Assembly: GCA_037447655.1 (NCBI GenBank)
Contig: JBBHKE010003407.1
Span: 1 to 64,000 of the forward strand
From: Zygnema cylindricum
Lineage: Eukaryota > Streptophyta > Zygnematophyceae > Zygnematales > Zygnemataceae
Direction: 5' to 3'
DNA length: 64,000 bases
Positions 27,419 to 37,080 of the stretch are shown here, in pieces. The notes under the pieces are model-generated. The model was not told where the DNA came from, did no database searches, and saw nothing but the letters and a program-made list of their open reading frames with translations. The translations under genes and the position numbers were made by a program. Positions within the stretch are counted from its first letter, which is position 1. Each line of letters begins with the position of its first letter.

Positions 27419-28983
27419 TACACATACACATATACATATACATGACATATGACATATACATTTAAATAGAGATGAGGGAGGGGGGGAGGGGAGGGGGAGG
27501 GGGAGGGAGGGGAGGAGGGAGGAGGGAGGGAGGAGGAGGAGGAGGAGGGAGGAGGAGGGAGAGGAGGGAGGGAGGGAGGGAGGAGGGAGGGAGGGAGGAG
27601 GGAGGGAGGAGGAGGAGGAGGGAAGGAAGGAAATGGAATGGAAGGGATTCAACACAAGACAAACATGGATGAAGAATGGAATGGAATTTCAGTTCCATAA
27701 GCAAAAAGAGAGAGAAAACACTCACAAGCCTCTTATTGAATTTCATCCGTGTTTCAAACTCTCCCAACTTCATTTCATCCTCTTTCAACGAATCCTCTTC
27801 CCATTTTTTTTCATTCTCCTCTTCGCTCAGCAAAGGATTGGAATTGCGAGTCACTTTCCAGTGTTTCTCACCGGCTCCTTTTGTGAACGTTCTGTAATCG
27901 ACAATAACAGCAAAAGAACTCAATACACATCTGAGTTTTATTACTAGCAAAATCGATAAAACTTGAAAGTGGTGATGCTTCACGGTTCTGCCTGCCAAGG
28001 CCCGTCCTTGTACATTAACTGTCTATTAAAGATATTTGTAAAAAATGACATTTATATGAGCACCTTCATGGATTTCAACGTTTAATTGAACATGCTTTAC
28101 TACAGATAATTGACAAACTATTTGATAAACTATTTGACTTTTAGATGAAGTCAAGCACACATTTTAATATAAGGTTCATCATAGCCCAGATCTAGAGGAC
28201 CTCTTGTTAAAGGCTCTCGTCAGAAAGAAGCAAAGTCTGAAAATCTAGAATCATGCTTTCATTAAAAATCGGTACAAGTTCCAGCCTTTTTAACGGAAAG
28301 ATGGCCCTCGTTCTTTTGGCCATGCTCCGTTCCTTCGCTTATTCCTTTTTCTCCCTCTTCTGGTAATTTATTTCTCTTCATCTTCTGAATATTTCTTTCT
28401 CTCCCTCCTCCGATTATTCCTTTTTCTCCCTCTTTCGATTATTCCTTTCTCTCCCTCTTCTGATTATTTATTTCACACTACCGCTTCTCTCTCCCTCTTC
28501 CTAGAATGAAAAACAATAATAGTGGTATGAAATGAAAGAGCTCTCTCCCTCTTCCGAACCTCTGGAGTTTGTCTGTCGGTTACCATCCTACTCGTATTCT
28601 CTAAATTTCACTCATCCGCCAGAACGGAACAAAGAAAAAAAAAATAACTGTATACAAAAACATATAACAATAAACATAAAAAAAGTGTATGCACTTAATC
28701 ATTGCATTAGAACTAGAATTGGCCTAAAAGAAACACGTGGGCTACAAATGTACCTCATATGGTCAAAAATTGAGGTCAACATCTGATTCTACTGCTCTCC
28801 TCTTTCTTGTGGATTCCTTTTAAGGTTTTCCCATAGATTTTTAAAAGGTTTTTAGGCAAAAAAATTGTAAAAATATAGCAGTTCAGAGGCATGTAAAAAA
28901 ACCCTTAAACACCCTTGATAACCCTCAAATGACACTAAAAACCTCACTAAACAACAGAGAGAGAGGGGGTGTAAGAGGGAGGG

Positions 28984-29022
<39 letters not shown>

Positions 29023-29040
29023 TATGTAGAGAGAGAGGGG

Positions 29041-29078
<38 letters not shown>

Positions 29079-29725
29079 ATATAGAGAGAGAGAGGGGGAG
29101 AGAGAGAGTAAGAGAATTATCCACACACGCACCCGTAAAATTCCTCAGCCGTTTTCTCGATATCGTCAGGCAACTTTTCCCCTCTCTCTTCCTCCATCTT
29201 TTTCTCAATATCCTTCAGCCACAAAATAGCGTGCACTCTCTGCCTCCGAATTTTGTACTCTTTCGCCAGTCTCTCCACCGTCCATATGTCAGGATGTTCC
29301 TTGTGAAGCGTCCACATATTCAGTTTAACGGAATCAGCCAGTTTCGAGGCAGCTTCGTCAGGAGGCTTTCCTGAGAAGTCGTATATCATTGGCTCTGATT
29401 GGATATCGTCTGACGTCAGATTATCGGGCGCTTTAGCGTCTCGACTTCGAGAGGTCCCTCCTAACAAATCGGATTGCTCTCCTCCTCCTCCTCCTCCTCT
29501 TCCTCTTCCATTGGCGAGAAGGAGAGTACTGGTTGTGATTGGCTTTTGAAAGGTGAAGGAAAAGGCGGGGGAAGGGGAGAAGGGAGAGGAGGAGGGAAAG
29601 GGTGAAGGAGAGGTTGAATGACACGTGGCATTTTTAAAGGAGGAAGTTGCCTTTACGGATGTTTGCCACTGACATAAATTTGAAAGAGTCTTGGTAAGAG
29701 TTTGAGTTAGGAGACGACGGGCCAT
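26661..29725 (-). CDS. Mitochondrion-targeted Bot1p-like / mitoribosome-associated protein, 3 exons, complete
   Basis: Exons 29725-29133, 27891-27726 and 26885-26661 join in phase (GG|A, then phase 0) into 327 residues plus TGA. The start MARRLLTQTLTKTL gives a basic, hydroxylated mitochondrial presequence; an in-frame upstream Met at 29827 lacks that character. A Ser/Pro/Gly-rich linker follows. Then comes the conserved block IWTVERLAKEYKIRRQRVHA with LWLKDIEKK, and a C-terminus with EGGWSFMVEELG and LEKLFWKREMLRPRRR. These blocks match my memory of a plant family sometimes misnamed adenylyl cyclase and related to fungal Bot1p, a mitochondrial small-subunit-associated regulator. The protein probably acts in mitochondrial translation. 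Family membership is fairly sure; the exact ribosomal protein name is not. Both introns carry long simple repeats. Confidence 0.75.
26970..27235. repeat. CA/TA-rich microsatellites in intron 2 of the mitochondrial-protein gene
   Basis: Mixed (CA)n, (TA)n and ATGTATAT-type repeats fill much of this interval, including a pure AT run near 27080-27103 and two ACACACAC blocks. It is intronic on the minus strand and non-coding. Confidence 0.85.
27367..27413. repeat. (TA)n microsatellite
   Basis: About 23 uninterrupted TA units end in a GAGATA boundary. It lies within intron 2 of the mitochondrial-protein gene and should be length-polymorphic. Confidence 0.95.
27474..27632. repeat. G-rich polypurine tract (GGGA/GGAGG)n
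   Basis: About 160 nt of purine-only sequence on the plus strand is built from GGGAGG and GAGGAGG units, with many runs of three to seven G. It lies in intron 2 of the minus-strand gene, so the transcript carries the C/T-rich strand. It can form triplex or G-quadruplex structures in principle. Confidence 0.9.
28341..28465. repeat. 25-bp minisatellite, five units
   Basis: Five consecutive units of exactly 25 bp follow a pattern like ATTCCTTTCTCTCCCTCTTC plus five bases. They differ from each other at a few positions. The array is in intron 1 of the mitochondrial-protein gene. Confidence 0.85.
28958..29112. repeat. (GA)n microsatellite complex
   Basis: Several (GA)n blocks are broken by AAATATGTAGA-type and GGGG interruptions that themselves recur, indicating segmental duplication within the array. 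It begins about 20 nt downstream of the exon 1 donor of the minus-strand gene, inside intron 1. Confidence 0.95.
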
Positions 29726-29835
29726 TTCAAATTGCCACGTGGCAAGGGAGCCACGTGGCGTAAGGAGAGAAGTAAGACGAGAGGCCGAGTCAGGATTGTG
29801 GTATCGTGTTACCGTAACGCGATACAAATTAAAGA

Positions 29836-29895
29836 ATTAGGGTTACCGTACTGATTAGGGTTAACGAGTGATCGGTAAAGGATTAGGGTTACAGC
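29836..29895 (-). promoter_or_regulatory. Cluster of three telo-box-like motifs upstream of the mitochondrial-protein gene
   Basis: Three copies of TAACCCTAAT (as ATTAGGGTTA on the plus strand) lie 110-170 nt upstream of the chosen start codon. Telo-boxes (AAACCCTAA) are known elements of plant promoters for ribosomal and translation-related genes. This supports the idea that the gene belongs to the translation machinery. The site function is inferred. Confidence 0.5.
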
Positions 29896-29956
29896 ACTGT
29901 GAAGCCATGCCGCCATGGATGAAGAAAGTGCGAAGTTCCTATGCGGACACTTAGTC

Positions 29957-30521
29957 CAGTACAGTACACCGCCAATCGTTATTAGCTACATGAAAAATTA
30001 CCGTGGTTTACGCTAATTAAGAATTTGAAAATTTTGAAAAAAAACATACATTATAATTGTTTAATAATTCTAATTTGGGTCATTGAAAAAAAAAAATGTC
30101 GGTCGCAAACATGCTTACACTAATATAGGTATTCAGACAAAATCTGACAAATCGTACACAAATCGTACGTTCACACAGTCGAAACGCGGTTGCTGGACGA
30201 ATATGTGCGAACGTGATATTTGACAACCCGATAAGACCCCCTTTTTAGAGCGCAAATTCTCATGCGTCCGCGGCTACTAAAACTCATTAATTATACCTTT
30301 TCATTTAAAAAGGTACAATTTTGTACGGTATGACACCGTCCGTACACCACACTAATTGACTAATGGCGTACTTCCATTTTGTACGGTACGAAAAAAAATT
30401 AACCCTAAATAGAGTAAAGAAAAAAATAGAATAAGCTAAGCTAATGGAGAATAATAATAAAAAAAAGCGGGACGGAATTAGCGTACACAACGCTAATAAC
30501 AATTGGCGGTGTACTGTACTG
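29957..30521. mobile_element. MITE copy 1 (CACCGCG-type terminal inverted repeats)
   Basis: The ends are inverted repeats of 30 bp with one mismatch: CAGTACAGTACACCGCCAAT at 29957 onward, and its complement ending at 30521. The core after the TA is CACCGCC. The interior has no coding capacity but shares blocks with the other copies in this window, including a KTACAATTTTGTACGGT-like stretch followed by a CGTCCGTACACCACA-like stretch. Confidence 0.85.
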
Positions 30522-30534
30522 TACTATAGTGTAC

Positions 30535-30770
30535 TCTACAGTACACCACCAATAGCTATTAGCGTAGAAGATTTTTTAGCGTATATGAATAATTACCGTT
30601 ATTAACGCTAATTGGCAATTTGGAAATTTTCAAAGAAATCGTTTACTCTAATTAGAAATTAGGGTTTTTTTTAAAATAGTATGGATAATTTTATTTGAGA
30701 ATTTGAGAAACAAAAAGCAGGACCGAATTAGCGTTCAATACACTAATAGCGATTGGCACTGTAGTGTAAT
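30535..30770. mobile_element. MITE copy 2, short internally deleted relative
   Basis: It starts GTACACCACCAATAGCTATT and ends with the near-complement around CACTAATAGCGATTGGCACTGTAG. It is about 235 bp long and lies only some 14 bp after copy 1. The interior is much shorter than in copy 1, so it is probably a deletion derivative of the same family. Confidence 0.6.
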
Positions 30771-30894
30771 CTAGTGTTAATACGAATAAAATAGAATTTA
30801 CACTAACACGGATGGTTTGCAGTAACTACTTTATATTATGTTCAAAAAAATTACAGAGGCAGTAGTCCACGGTTTACGAGCGATTCTTGACTTA

Positions 30895-31345
30895 AAATAC
30901 AGATTGGGTCTTTCTCCAAGTCGACATTGCCAACGCCTTTAACACAGTTAATCGCAACGCCATTTTCCGTGAGCTTCGACACGCGCCGTCTCCTATTAAC
31001 CAAATATTCCCTTGCGTTTTACTCCAAAACCAACCCTTTACTTTATCCCATCGGAGGCCTATAAGGGGACGTTACCACTTTGGTATCAATAACGGGTACT
31101 CCTCAAGGTGACCCTTTAGAGGCCCTTTGTTTACCCTCGCTCACCTGTAGGCTCTCACAACATCGGCTACGACTTTTCCAAATTTTAAATTCCACCAACT
31201 GTTGACGACACTCACATAGTAGGCCGGTAGGACCAAGTTGTTTCTGCCTTTCACCATTTTGTAGAGGAACTTTCTAGAATACACCTTTCTGTCAAATTCA
31301 CCAAATGTACCGCATGGTGCAATTCTGTGTCCCCCATTAGACTAC
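30895..31345 (+). pseudogene. Non-LTR-type reverse transcriptase relic (downstream half)
   Basis: The reading LQVDIANAFNTVNRNAIF, then after one frameshift TGTPQGDPLEAL, then VDDTHIVG and LSVKFTKCTAW, follows the order of RT motifs: catalytic D with NAFN, the GxPQGDPL turn, the YxDD-like box here decayed to TVDD, and the KC.AW block. This matches a family of non-LTR RTs common in algae, oomycetes and early plants. Stops and a frameshift make it a dead fragment. The complementary upstream half of the same family occurs at 50230-50760 on the other strand. Confidence 0.6.
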
Positions 31346-32040
31346 AGAATTCACGCAGCCTCTAGATAGTTTTTGACTAACCCTTCTTCACCTAGGACCA
31401 GTGCTACCCAAGCAGGCAAATAAACAATCTGGCTGCACCCCTAGGCATTCTGGACTCCCCTGAGCCCACAGCAAAAATAATCATTGAAAACACCCAACCA
31501 GGCGATTAATTATCAAAGGGCAAAGATGCCAATATTTATACAAGCTCATTGGGAGAGAGGCGGCTACCTCCTCAATCCTCTAAGTCCTCAACCCCTCTCA
31601 CAACCCTTATCTACTGATGTACAAGCCAATCAGAGAAATGTACAGTACAAAAAGGTACTATGGCCGATGTTCTTTCAGTACGGCCTGTGTACGACAAGGC
31701 CATGGAGTGGACGTTTGTCTCCTCCATACCTATTTTCATGCCCTTCGGGATTCCCGCTTTCCAATTCTATCATGCCACGTGGCGCTAGGTCATGTCACGC
31801 CCGAAAACTGCCTAAGCGGCCATTGCGGAATCTCGACGATGATGCATGCCGTTGGATCTAAACCGAATTTTTATATTTGCCGTTATAACAAATGTCCTGT
31901 ACATTTGTTTCGTGCAGATTTTTGTTTGCACTATATTATAACTAGTTTTTATGCTAGTTATCTTTAATTCAGTTAATCAGATTAAGGTTCCTTAGCAATG
32001 TTTAAATAAAATTCAAACCCTATATACTCTAACAAACTTC
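31346..32040. other. Spacer between RT relic and copia remnant
   Basis: I see no gene here. An open frame at 31484-31861 has no recognisable domain and no splice or initiation context, and its composition is like the flanks. It may be more decayed retroelement. Confidence 0.4.
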
Positions 32041-32117
32041 TACGACAGACTGGTTAGAGCTGACGGCTACGCCTCGTCCTGCCGGTCAAAGGTTCGAGTC
32101 TTGCTGGACTCAACTTT
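32041..32117 (+). repeat. tRNA-derived sequence (A box and B box) beside copia LTR, copy 1
   Basis: TGGTTAGAGCTG fits a polymerase III A box, and 36 nt later AAAGGTTCGAGTCTTG fits a B box. Upstream are TATATA and CAA motifs, which plant tRNA genes also have. Cloverleaf stems are poor, so this is not a working tRNA gene. It lies ~197 nt from the copia LTR terminus and is antisense to the copia coding direction. It is either a SINE head or a tRNA-related part of the LTR region. Confidence 0.5.
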
Positions 32118-32161
32118 TTTCTTAAGAGTGACTTATGTCACTCTACAGTCCTGCCTGTGTA

Positions 32162-32314
32162 GCTAAGGCAGCCATGGCTCCACCACTCCCTCTCACCTTC
32201 AATGACTATAACAAGTATGGGAGCTAGAGAGAGAAAGTGGATGCAAACTGCCTGCGCTTTTACTTAATCTATTTCAGACCTAGAAAATACCCTATAAATC
32301 TAGTGATTTCAACA
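32162..32314 (-). mobile_element. Copia LTR terminus (minus orientation)
   Basis: In minus orientation a polypurine tract AAAATAAGGGGAG is followed by TGTTGAAATC, a typical copia 3' LTR start, 37 nt after the RNase H stop codon. The block reaches a conserved CCATGGCTGCCTTAGC. The same block occurs at 56690-56855 (plus) and 53241-53406 (minus). Where the LTR ends is unclear. Confidence 0.7.
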
Positions 32315-32350
32315 CTCCCCTTATTTTCTAGTGTAATTTTATTTTTTCTT

Positions 32351-32482
32351 TTAATCCACACTTTTTTCTCTACAATATTTTAACTTGGGAGATGGCACAG
32401 GTTTGGTCATCATATCAGCCACCATTTCCCCATCACCCCTATACACAAGATTCACAATTTTGTTTTCAACCTTCTCTCTTAG
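32351..32482 (-). pseudogene. Copia RNase H C-terminus, fused behind a CPSF100-like segment
   Basis: The frame REKVENKIVNLVYRGDGEMV followed by ADMMTKPVPSPK is the standard end of copia polyprotein RNase H. It closely matches the plus-strand copia at 56530-56676. It has no RNase H catalytic part of its own. It is joined without a stop to the CPSF100-like codons immediately upstream, so this is a truncated, chimeric copia 3' end. Confidence 0.85.
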
Positions 32483-32794
32483 ACTCTGATATAGGTCATA
32501 CATAACCATAGTTCCCAATTTATTTAACGGATGGGTACAATAAACGGGTCCAATTAGCCCTAATTTTCCATAAGCGTACGGTAAACCTCCCAAATGTTGA
32601 ACATCCGGATGAGACAAAAGTACGGCGTCGATCGAGGGAGCGACGACTCTGATTGGTTCTAAGAGAGATGGCTCACATGTGTCAGTCCATCCACAGTCCA
32701 ATAGGAAACGAAAATAATCAACTTGGAGAAGGTAACAAAGGGGGTCTTCTGAATGAGCTCCACATAAAGGAGACAGTTTGACCGTGACACTCAT
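32483..32794 (-). pseudogene. CPSF100: CPSF100-like N-terminal segment (about 104 codons) inside a copia element
   Basis: The frame begins MSVTVKLSPLCG and runs through YLLQVDYFRFLLDCGW, IDAVLLSHPD, GGLPYAYGKLGL and MVMYDLYQS. These are the first β-lactamase-fold blocks of CPSF100/CPSF2, the inactive partner of CPSF73 in pre-mRNA 3'-end processing. The family usually has 700 or more residues. Here the CPSF reading stops after about 104 and continues in frame into copia RNase H. Copia RT (minus strand) lies on the other side. No further CPSF100 exon is visible in the window. The segment is uninterrupted by introns. It is best read as a captured gene fragment, although a truncated native gene hit by copia is possible. 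Confidence 0.8.
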
Positions 32795-32810
32795 TTTCCA
32801 AGGTTTTACA

Positions 32811-33055
32811 GATTTTCAGGCTTTAGGTTTCGGGTTTTAGGTTTAGATTTTTAGGTTTAGGTTTTTAGGTTTAGGTTTATATTTTGGTTTAGGTTAGGTT
32901 TAGGGTTTCATGTCTGGGTTGCTACGCTTCGGGTTTGAGATTTTTTTCTAGTTTTTTAGGTTTATATTTGAGGTTTTTTTAATGTTTTCTAGTTTATATT
33001 TTTATGTTTCCTCATGATTTTTAGGAGCCAGGACTTTACGGATTGAAAATTTTAA
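32811..33055 (-). repeat. Degenerate telomere-like TTTAGG repeats upstream of the CPSF100-like start
   Basis: Read on the plus strand, TTTAGGTTTAGG-like units with TTTTTAGG spacing fill 32811-32925 and decay further to about 33050. On the minus strand these are AACCTAAA units directly 5' of the CPSF100-like ATG. They could be the captured gene's leader with telo-box motifs, or an interstitial telomeric tract. Confidence 0.7.
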
Positions 33056-33059
33056 AAGT

Positions 33060-34085
33060 TTAAATTAGAAAGGACTCAAGCATATTTCCTATATCTTCTT
33101 TCTGAGTAAGTCTGATAATCCTTTTCCCCCTATCTCTTTCCATTTGAATTCCCAAGATGTATCTTGCCTCCCCTAAATCCTTCATGTCAAATCTGCTTCT
33201 AAGATCTTTCTTTAGCTTCTTGATCTTTTCCATAGACTTACATAACACCACCAAATCATCCACATAAATTGCAATGAAGATAACACCATTCTCATCCCCA
33301 AACATATAAATAGAATGGTCAAAACTGATTCGGATATATTCCAGACCGGTAAGTAACTCATCTACACGGCGAATCGTAATTAGAGTAATGAAAAAATCAG
33401 AGTAAAAAAACAAAAAAAAACAATTAGAGTAATGAACTCTAATTTATGTGATAGAACTTTTTCACAGTCGAAGTTTACTCTAATTTATTTAAGTACTCTA
33501 TATTGGGTTATGTCGGCAATAAATATCCGCGCTGAAATTATAAACACTAAATTACGTAGACGTACAAAATCTGTCAGTCCGTATAGTTTTGACGTAATTA
33601 TGACGTTATGACTATTTGTCGCGCTGAATGTCAGTTAATGTTCACACTGACGACGATGCTGTCGACGGACGAGAGTTATGCGAACGGCTTTTTTTCGATG
33701 TGATTGATTTTTCGCTTAGTCCGATTTCACGTACGAGCGCGATTGTATTAAATCATTATTTGTACTTTTTTACTTAAAAAAATACAGTTTTGCACGGTCG
33801 AACATCGTCCGTACTCCACATTATTTAAAACGAACCTATATTACAATTCTGTTACGCTAATTAAACTAACCTAAATTAGAATAATGAGAAAATTAGAATC
33901 ATTTACTCTATTTGATGTCATAGAGTCGAAATTTCGAGCGACCGAATTGGAGTAATTTACTCTAATTACGATTCGCGGTGTAGTTTTCTTATTCCATTAT
34001 CTGGGAGCCTGCTTCAATCCATATAAGGACTTTGGGAGCCTGCTTCAATCCATATAAGGAATTTATGAGTCTGCAGATTTTAAGT
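33060..34085 (-). pseudogene. Copia reverse transcriptase relic split by a MITE
   Basis: On the minus strand, 34085-33984 reads CRLINSLYGLKQAPK with a duplicated segment. 33361-33060 then continues with LTGLEYIRISFDHSIYMF, the catalytic FIAIYVDDLVVL box and KDLGEARYILGIQM. The two parts are adjacent in an intact copia RT, as at 55505-55807 in this window. The DNA between them is MITE copy 3. A 34-bp tandem duplication around TATATGGATTGAAGCAGGCT adds a lesion. 5' of 34085 the similarity fades. Confidence 0.88.
33362..33983. mobile_element. MITE copy 3, inserted in copia RT
   Basis: The ends are CTACACGGCGAATCGTAATT and the complement of CTACACCGCGAATCGTAATT, a 26-bp inverted repeat with one mismatch. 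Taking TA as target duplication, removal restores the copia frame context seen in the plus-strand copy. The interior shares a TTTGTACTTTTTTACTTA block with other copies. The length is about 620 bp with no transposase. Confidence 0.88.
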
Positions 34086-37080
34086 TTTCTTTTTAACTCT
34101 TAGTGGATGCATTGATTTTTTCATTCTTGTGTAAAGAATTAAAGAGAAAAAAGAAAAACAAATAAAAATAATAATATCCTTCATAACAAAATTTGGTTTT
34201 ATAATAACCGATTTGCACAAGAGATTTAGTGTGACGTAATAAAACCAATATTAAGCACAATAATTAGATTTTGTTTTTGGTAATTTTGAGTCTGTAAGGA
34301 CGTGTTAAAATTTTCAGATGAGACAACATAATAAAATAGACTTATTATCCGCCTTTCTCCTGGTTAAAAAATATAACAATGAAAATTGTGGATTTTCATT
34401 TTTTTAAGGAAAAAATAGTTTTCTCCAGCTTCCCACCGGTCAGCGTAGAGCTGGCTTATCAAAGGATGAGGAATAGTGAAGTTTGAAGGAGTGAATGTGA
34501 GGCTGCGTGAGAGAGGCGGTGTGTGCAACTAGCTGGGGCGCCCTCATATATTTCTCACGTTTTCATGAAATGGCATCGTAATTTTCAGACCCCGAGAATG
34601 AAAAAATCCGTACTGAACGGAACGCGACAAACCAAAACAAATTGTGTACTTTGATGGACCCAAACGTATAAAACATAACGAATAGTGTACGTTTCGCCGT
34701 TGCTTGAATTTGTTTAAAATTTTATAAAAAAAATTGCACGTGCGAATACGTGTTCCTATTTGTTTTTAGAAAATACAATGTTTTTAAACACATCGTCCAT
34801 GTGTTTAAAAAAAATAATTGAAAATGACGTTTTTTCGCGTGGCCGTGGGTTGAAGAACACAAGACGACAACATGTAGTACATCCTAAATGTGACGATGAC
34901 GCAAAATGTACTTCCCCTTTTTTATATTTTATTTGTCCGGTTGAAACTTATGCGGTACGGTCTAAGTTTTACAAGAAAACGATAGAAAAAAATCCTTACT
35001 TTGGCACATGGAGACGCACCCTAAGACTAATAGCGATACACGGTGTACAGACTAGGTTTATACAAGATTGTTGAAAATTTGCAAGATTCAGTACTGTACA
35101 GAGTATAATCTCAAATCTTGCACCTTTTCGGCCCAACGGAATCTCAAATCTTGCAACTTTTCGGCCCAACGTAACTCTAAAGGATCTCGGAACCCCTCGT
35201 GGAGGCGTCCACGTCGCCCCCCCTTTCGTTTTATCAGTAACGACATCTCGCGCCGTGAGCCGCATCACTAACAGCGAACGCCGCGAAACTAACGCAACAA
35301 TCCGTTGAACAAAGGGAATCGCGGGATGGAACATTTTTCTGCATGTTGATTTTTTATAAATTTTAAATCGAAATTTGTACATATAAACCCGTATAAACAC
35401 AAAAAACGACCGTTTCAACTTTTTGCCTCTCCCTTCAATTTCGTGTTTTGTGTCATTATTCGTTTTCTGGCTGCCCTATCATCAATTTATGCGTTATCAT
35501 CATTTTCTACCTCCTTGGTCGTCATTTGCATTTCATTCATCGCGACCGTTTTTCGGAACAATTTTATAAGGTAAGTAACTCATGCTTGTGTACTCTTGTG
35601 AGTGTTTAAATGTAAGTGTTTCACGTTTTGAAGGGTAAAAAAAGTTGTTTTATCTTTCCATTTTTGAAAGTCAAATTTGCAAGAAATGGGTAACCGCCTA
35701 TAGACTGCTATTTAGAAACTTTAAAAACATGCAGTAGAAGCTGTATACTAGGATGTGGTAACTGTAAAGCAATTCATAAAATTAGAACCTATATTTTCAA
35801 AAGGTAGTCATGAAAACACTAATTTAGAGTTGGCAAAACCTATTTTTTCAAAAGGTAGTCATGTTAACACTAATTTTAAGCTGACCACTGATGATGAATT
35901 GCTACCACAGGCAAAACTGCTTCAACCATAACAACGATGAACAGTTTACTTTGTCAATGTCTACAAAATAAAATTTTCTTACTTAGGTTTTTTAAGAGAC
36001 ATATATAATAGAATAAGATATATTTCTTTACCCAGTATTATGATAGATATATAAAATCTAATAACATCTAATAAATTTTGTTAAAACTTTTATGTGACTC
36101 TTTAGTGACTTTTTTTGTTACTTATATGATGTTTTACAACCTTTGTGAGACTTTTTTGGGACTTTGGGTCCAGCTTGCAAAAAATGTATAGCTGTAGATT
36201 TTGAAAATGTAAAAATGGCATAAATGGCACAAATGGCACAAATGGCAGAAATGTATACTAGTACAACGGGAAGGAAATGTACAGCTAGATGAGAGTGGAA
36301 AAAAAAGAAGTTTTTGTGTTATAATTATAGACATCTTTGTATTTTTTTTTATTAATTTTTAGGTTGTTCTCACCGTCACACTCTAACTTCACAACTCTAT
36401 CTTCACAATCATTTTAATATGGAATGTGCCACTAAACCTCCCACGATCAAAATAGACGTCTAAAATCCGCGAATAGGGTTGTTTCAGCTCGTATTAAACA
36501 CGCACGGTCCAAAGGTTTTACTGAAAGTAATGGCGAAAACATTAATATCGAAAAAAAAAAACCAACAACAAGTTGTACTTGTTGAAACTAGTGGAGGAGG
36601 AGATGGGGATGCGACGGCCAAGGATTAAGCCGTTGGGTCAATGCTCATTTGTACTTGTTATATTTAACGTCAATACCTTTTAAAGTATTACTCGTACATG
36701 CAGGATTTGAAAATGACAAGAATTCATATATTTTTCATCGAGATCGAGTTGATGTTATGAGATGCCCCAATGAGCGTACTTTTCCTTGGGTAGACGATGC
36801 TTTGCGTGAAGTGAAACAAGTTTGTTATTTTTTTGTACAAAGAAAAAACAATAAAATGACAAAAAGAGAGAGGATTAAAAATTACGTGTGAAATACCAAT
36901 TGAAAGTGTGAAGAATAAATTGGGTAGAGAGATCGTTAGTGGTGATAAATAAACACATTATAACAAAATGTGGTATATCTTATGTTAATTTTGTTACATT
37001 TTTTTTTTTTTTAAACAAATGTCTATTTAAAAAATTGCGATTAAAGGTGTTTCTCCAAAAGAAAACAATTTGAAATTGCA
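34086..37080. other. AT-rich spacer without recognisable genes
   Basis: No domain-bearing frame was found. A MITE-end-like motif (AATAGCGATACACGGTGTACAG) occurs near 35030-35050 without a clear partner. A minus-strand frame over 34996-35418 and a plus-strand frame at 36649-36891 have no recognisable homology. Short AATGGCACA repeats occur near 36215-36250. Confidence 0.45.
35107..35171. repeat. Two-unit tandem repeat, ~32 bp
   Basis: AATCTCAAATCTTGCAMCTT followed by TTCGGCCCAACG occurs twice in tandem with a single internal difference. No function is evident. Confidence 0.85.

Noticed and set aside
27104-27672. Open frames over Gly/Arg-rich or Leu/Pro/Ser-rich sequence
   Set aside because: They are translations of TA and GGGAGG repeats inside an intron. 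Only 27726-27891 is real coding sequence nearby.
28341-28465. CRISPR-like array because of the regular 25-bp period
   Set aside because: Units are contiguous with no spacers, and the genome is eukaryotic.
29726-29827. Upstream in-frame Met as start of the mitochondrial protein
   Set aside because: The added 34 residues do not look like a presequence, while the Met at 29725 starts a typical one.
32041-32117. Functional tRNA gene
   Set aside because: A and B boxes are present, but acceptor and anticodon stems do not pair well. Called tRNA-derived only.
32811-32925. True telomere or chromosome end
   Set aside because: Repeats are short, degenerate and followed by coding sequence and retroelements on both sides.
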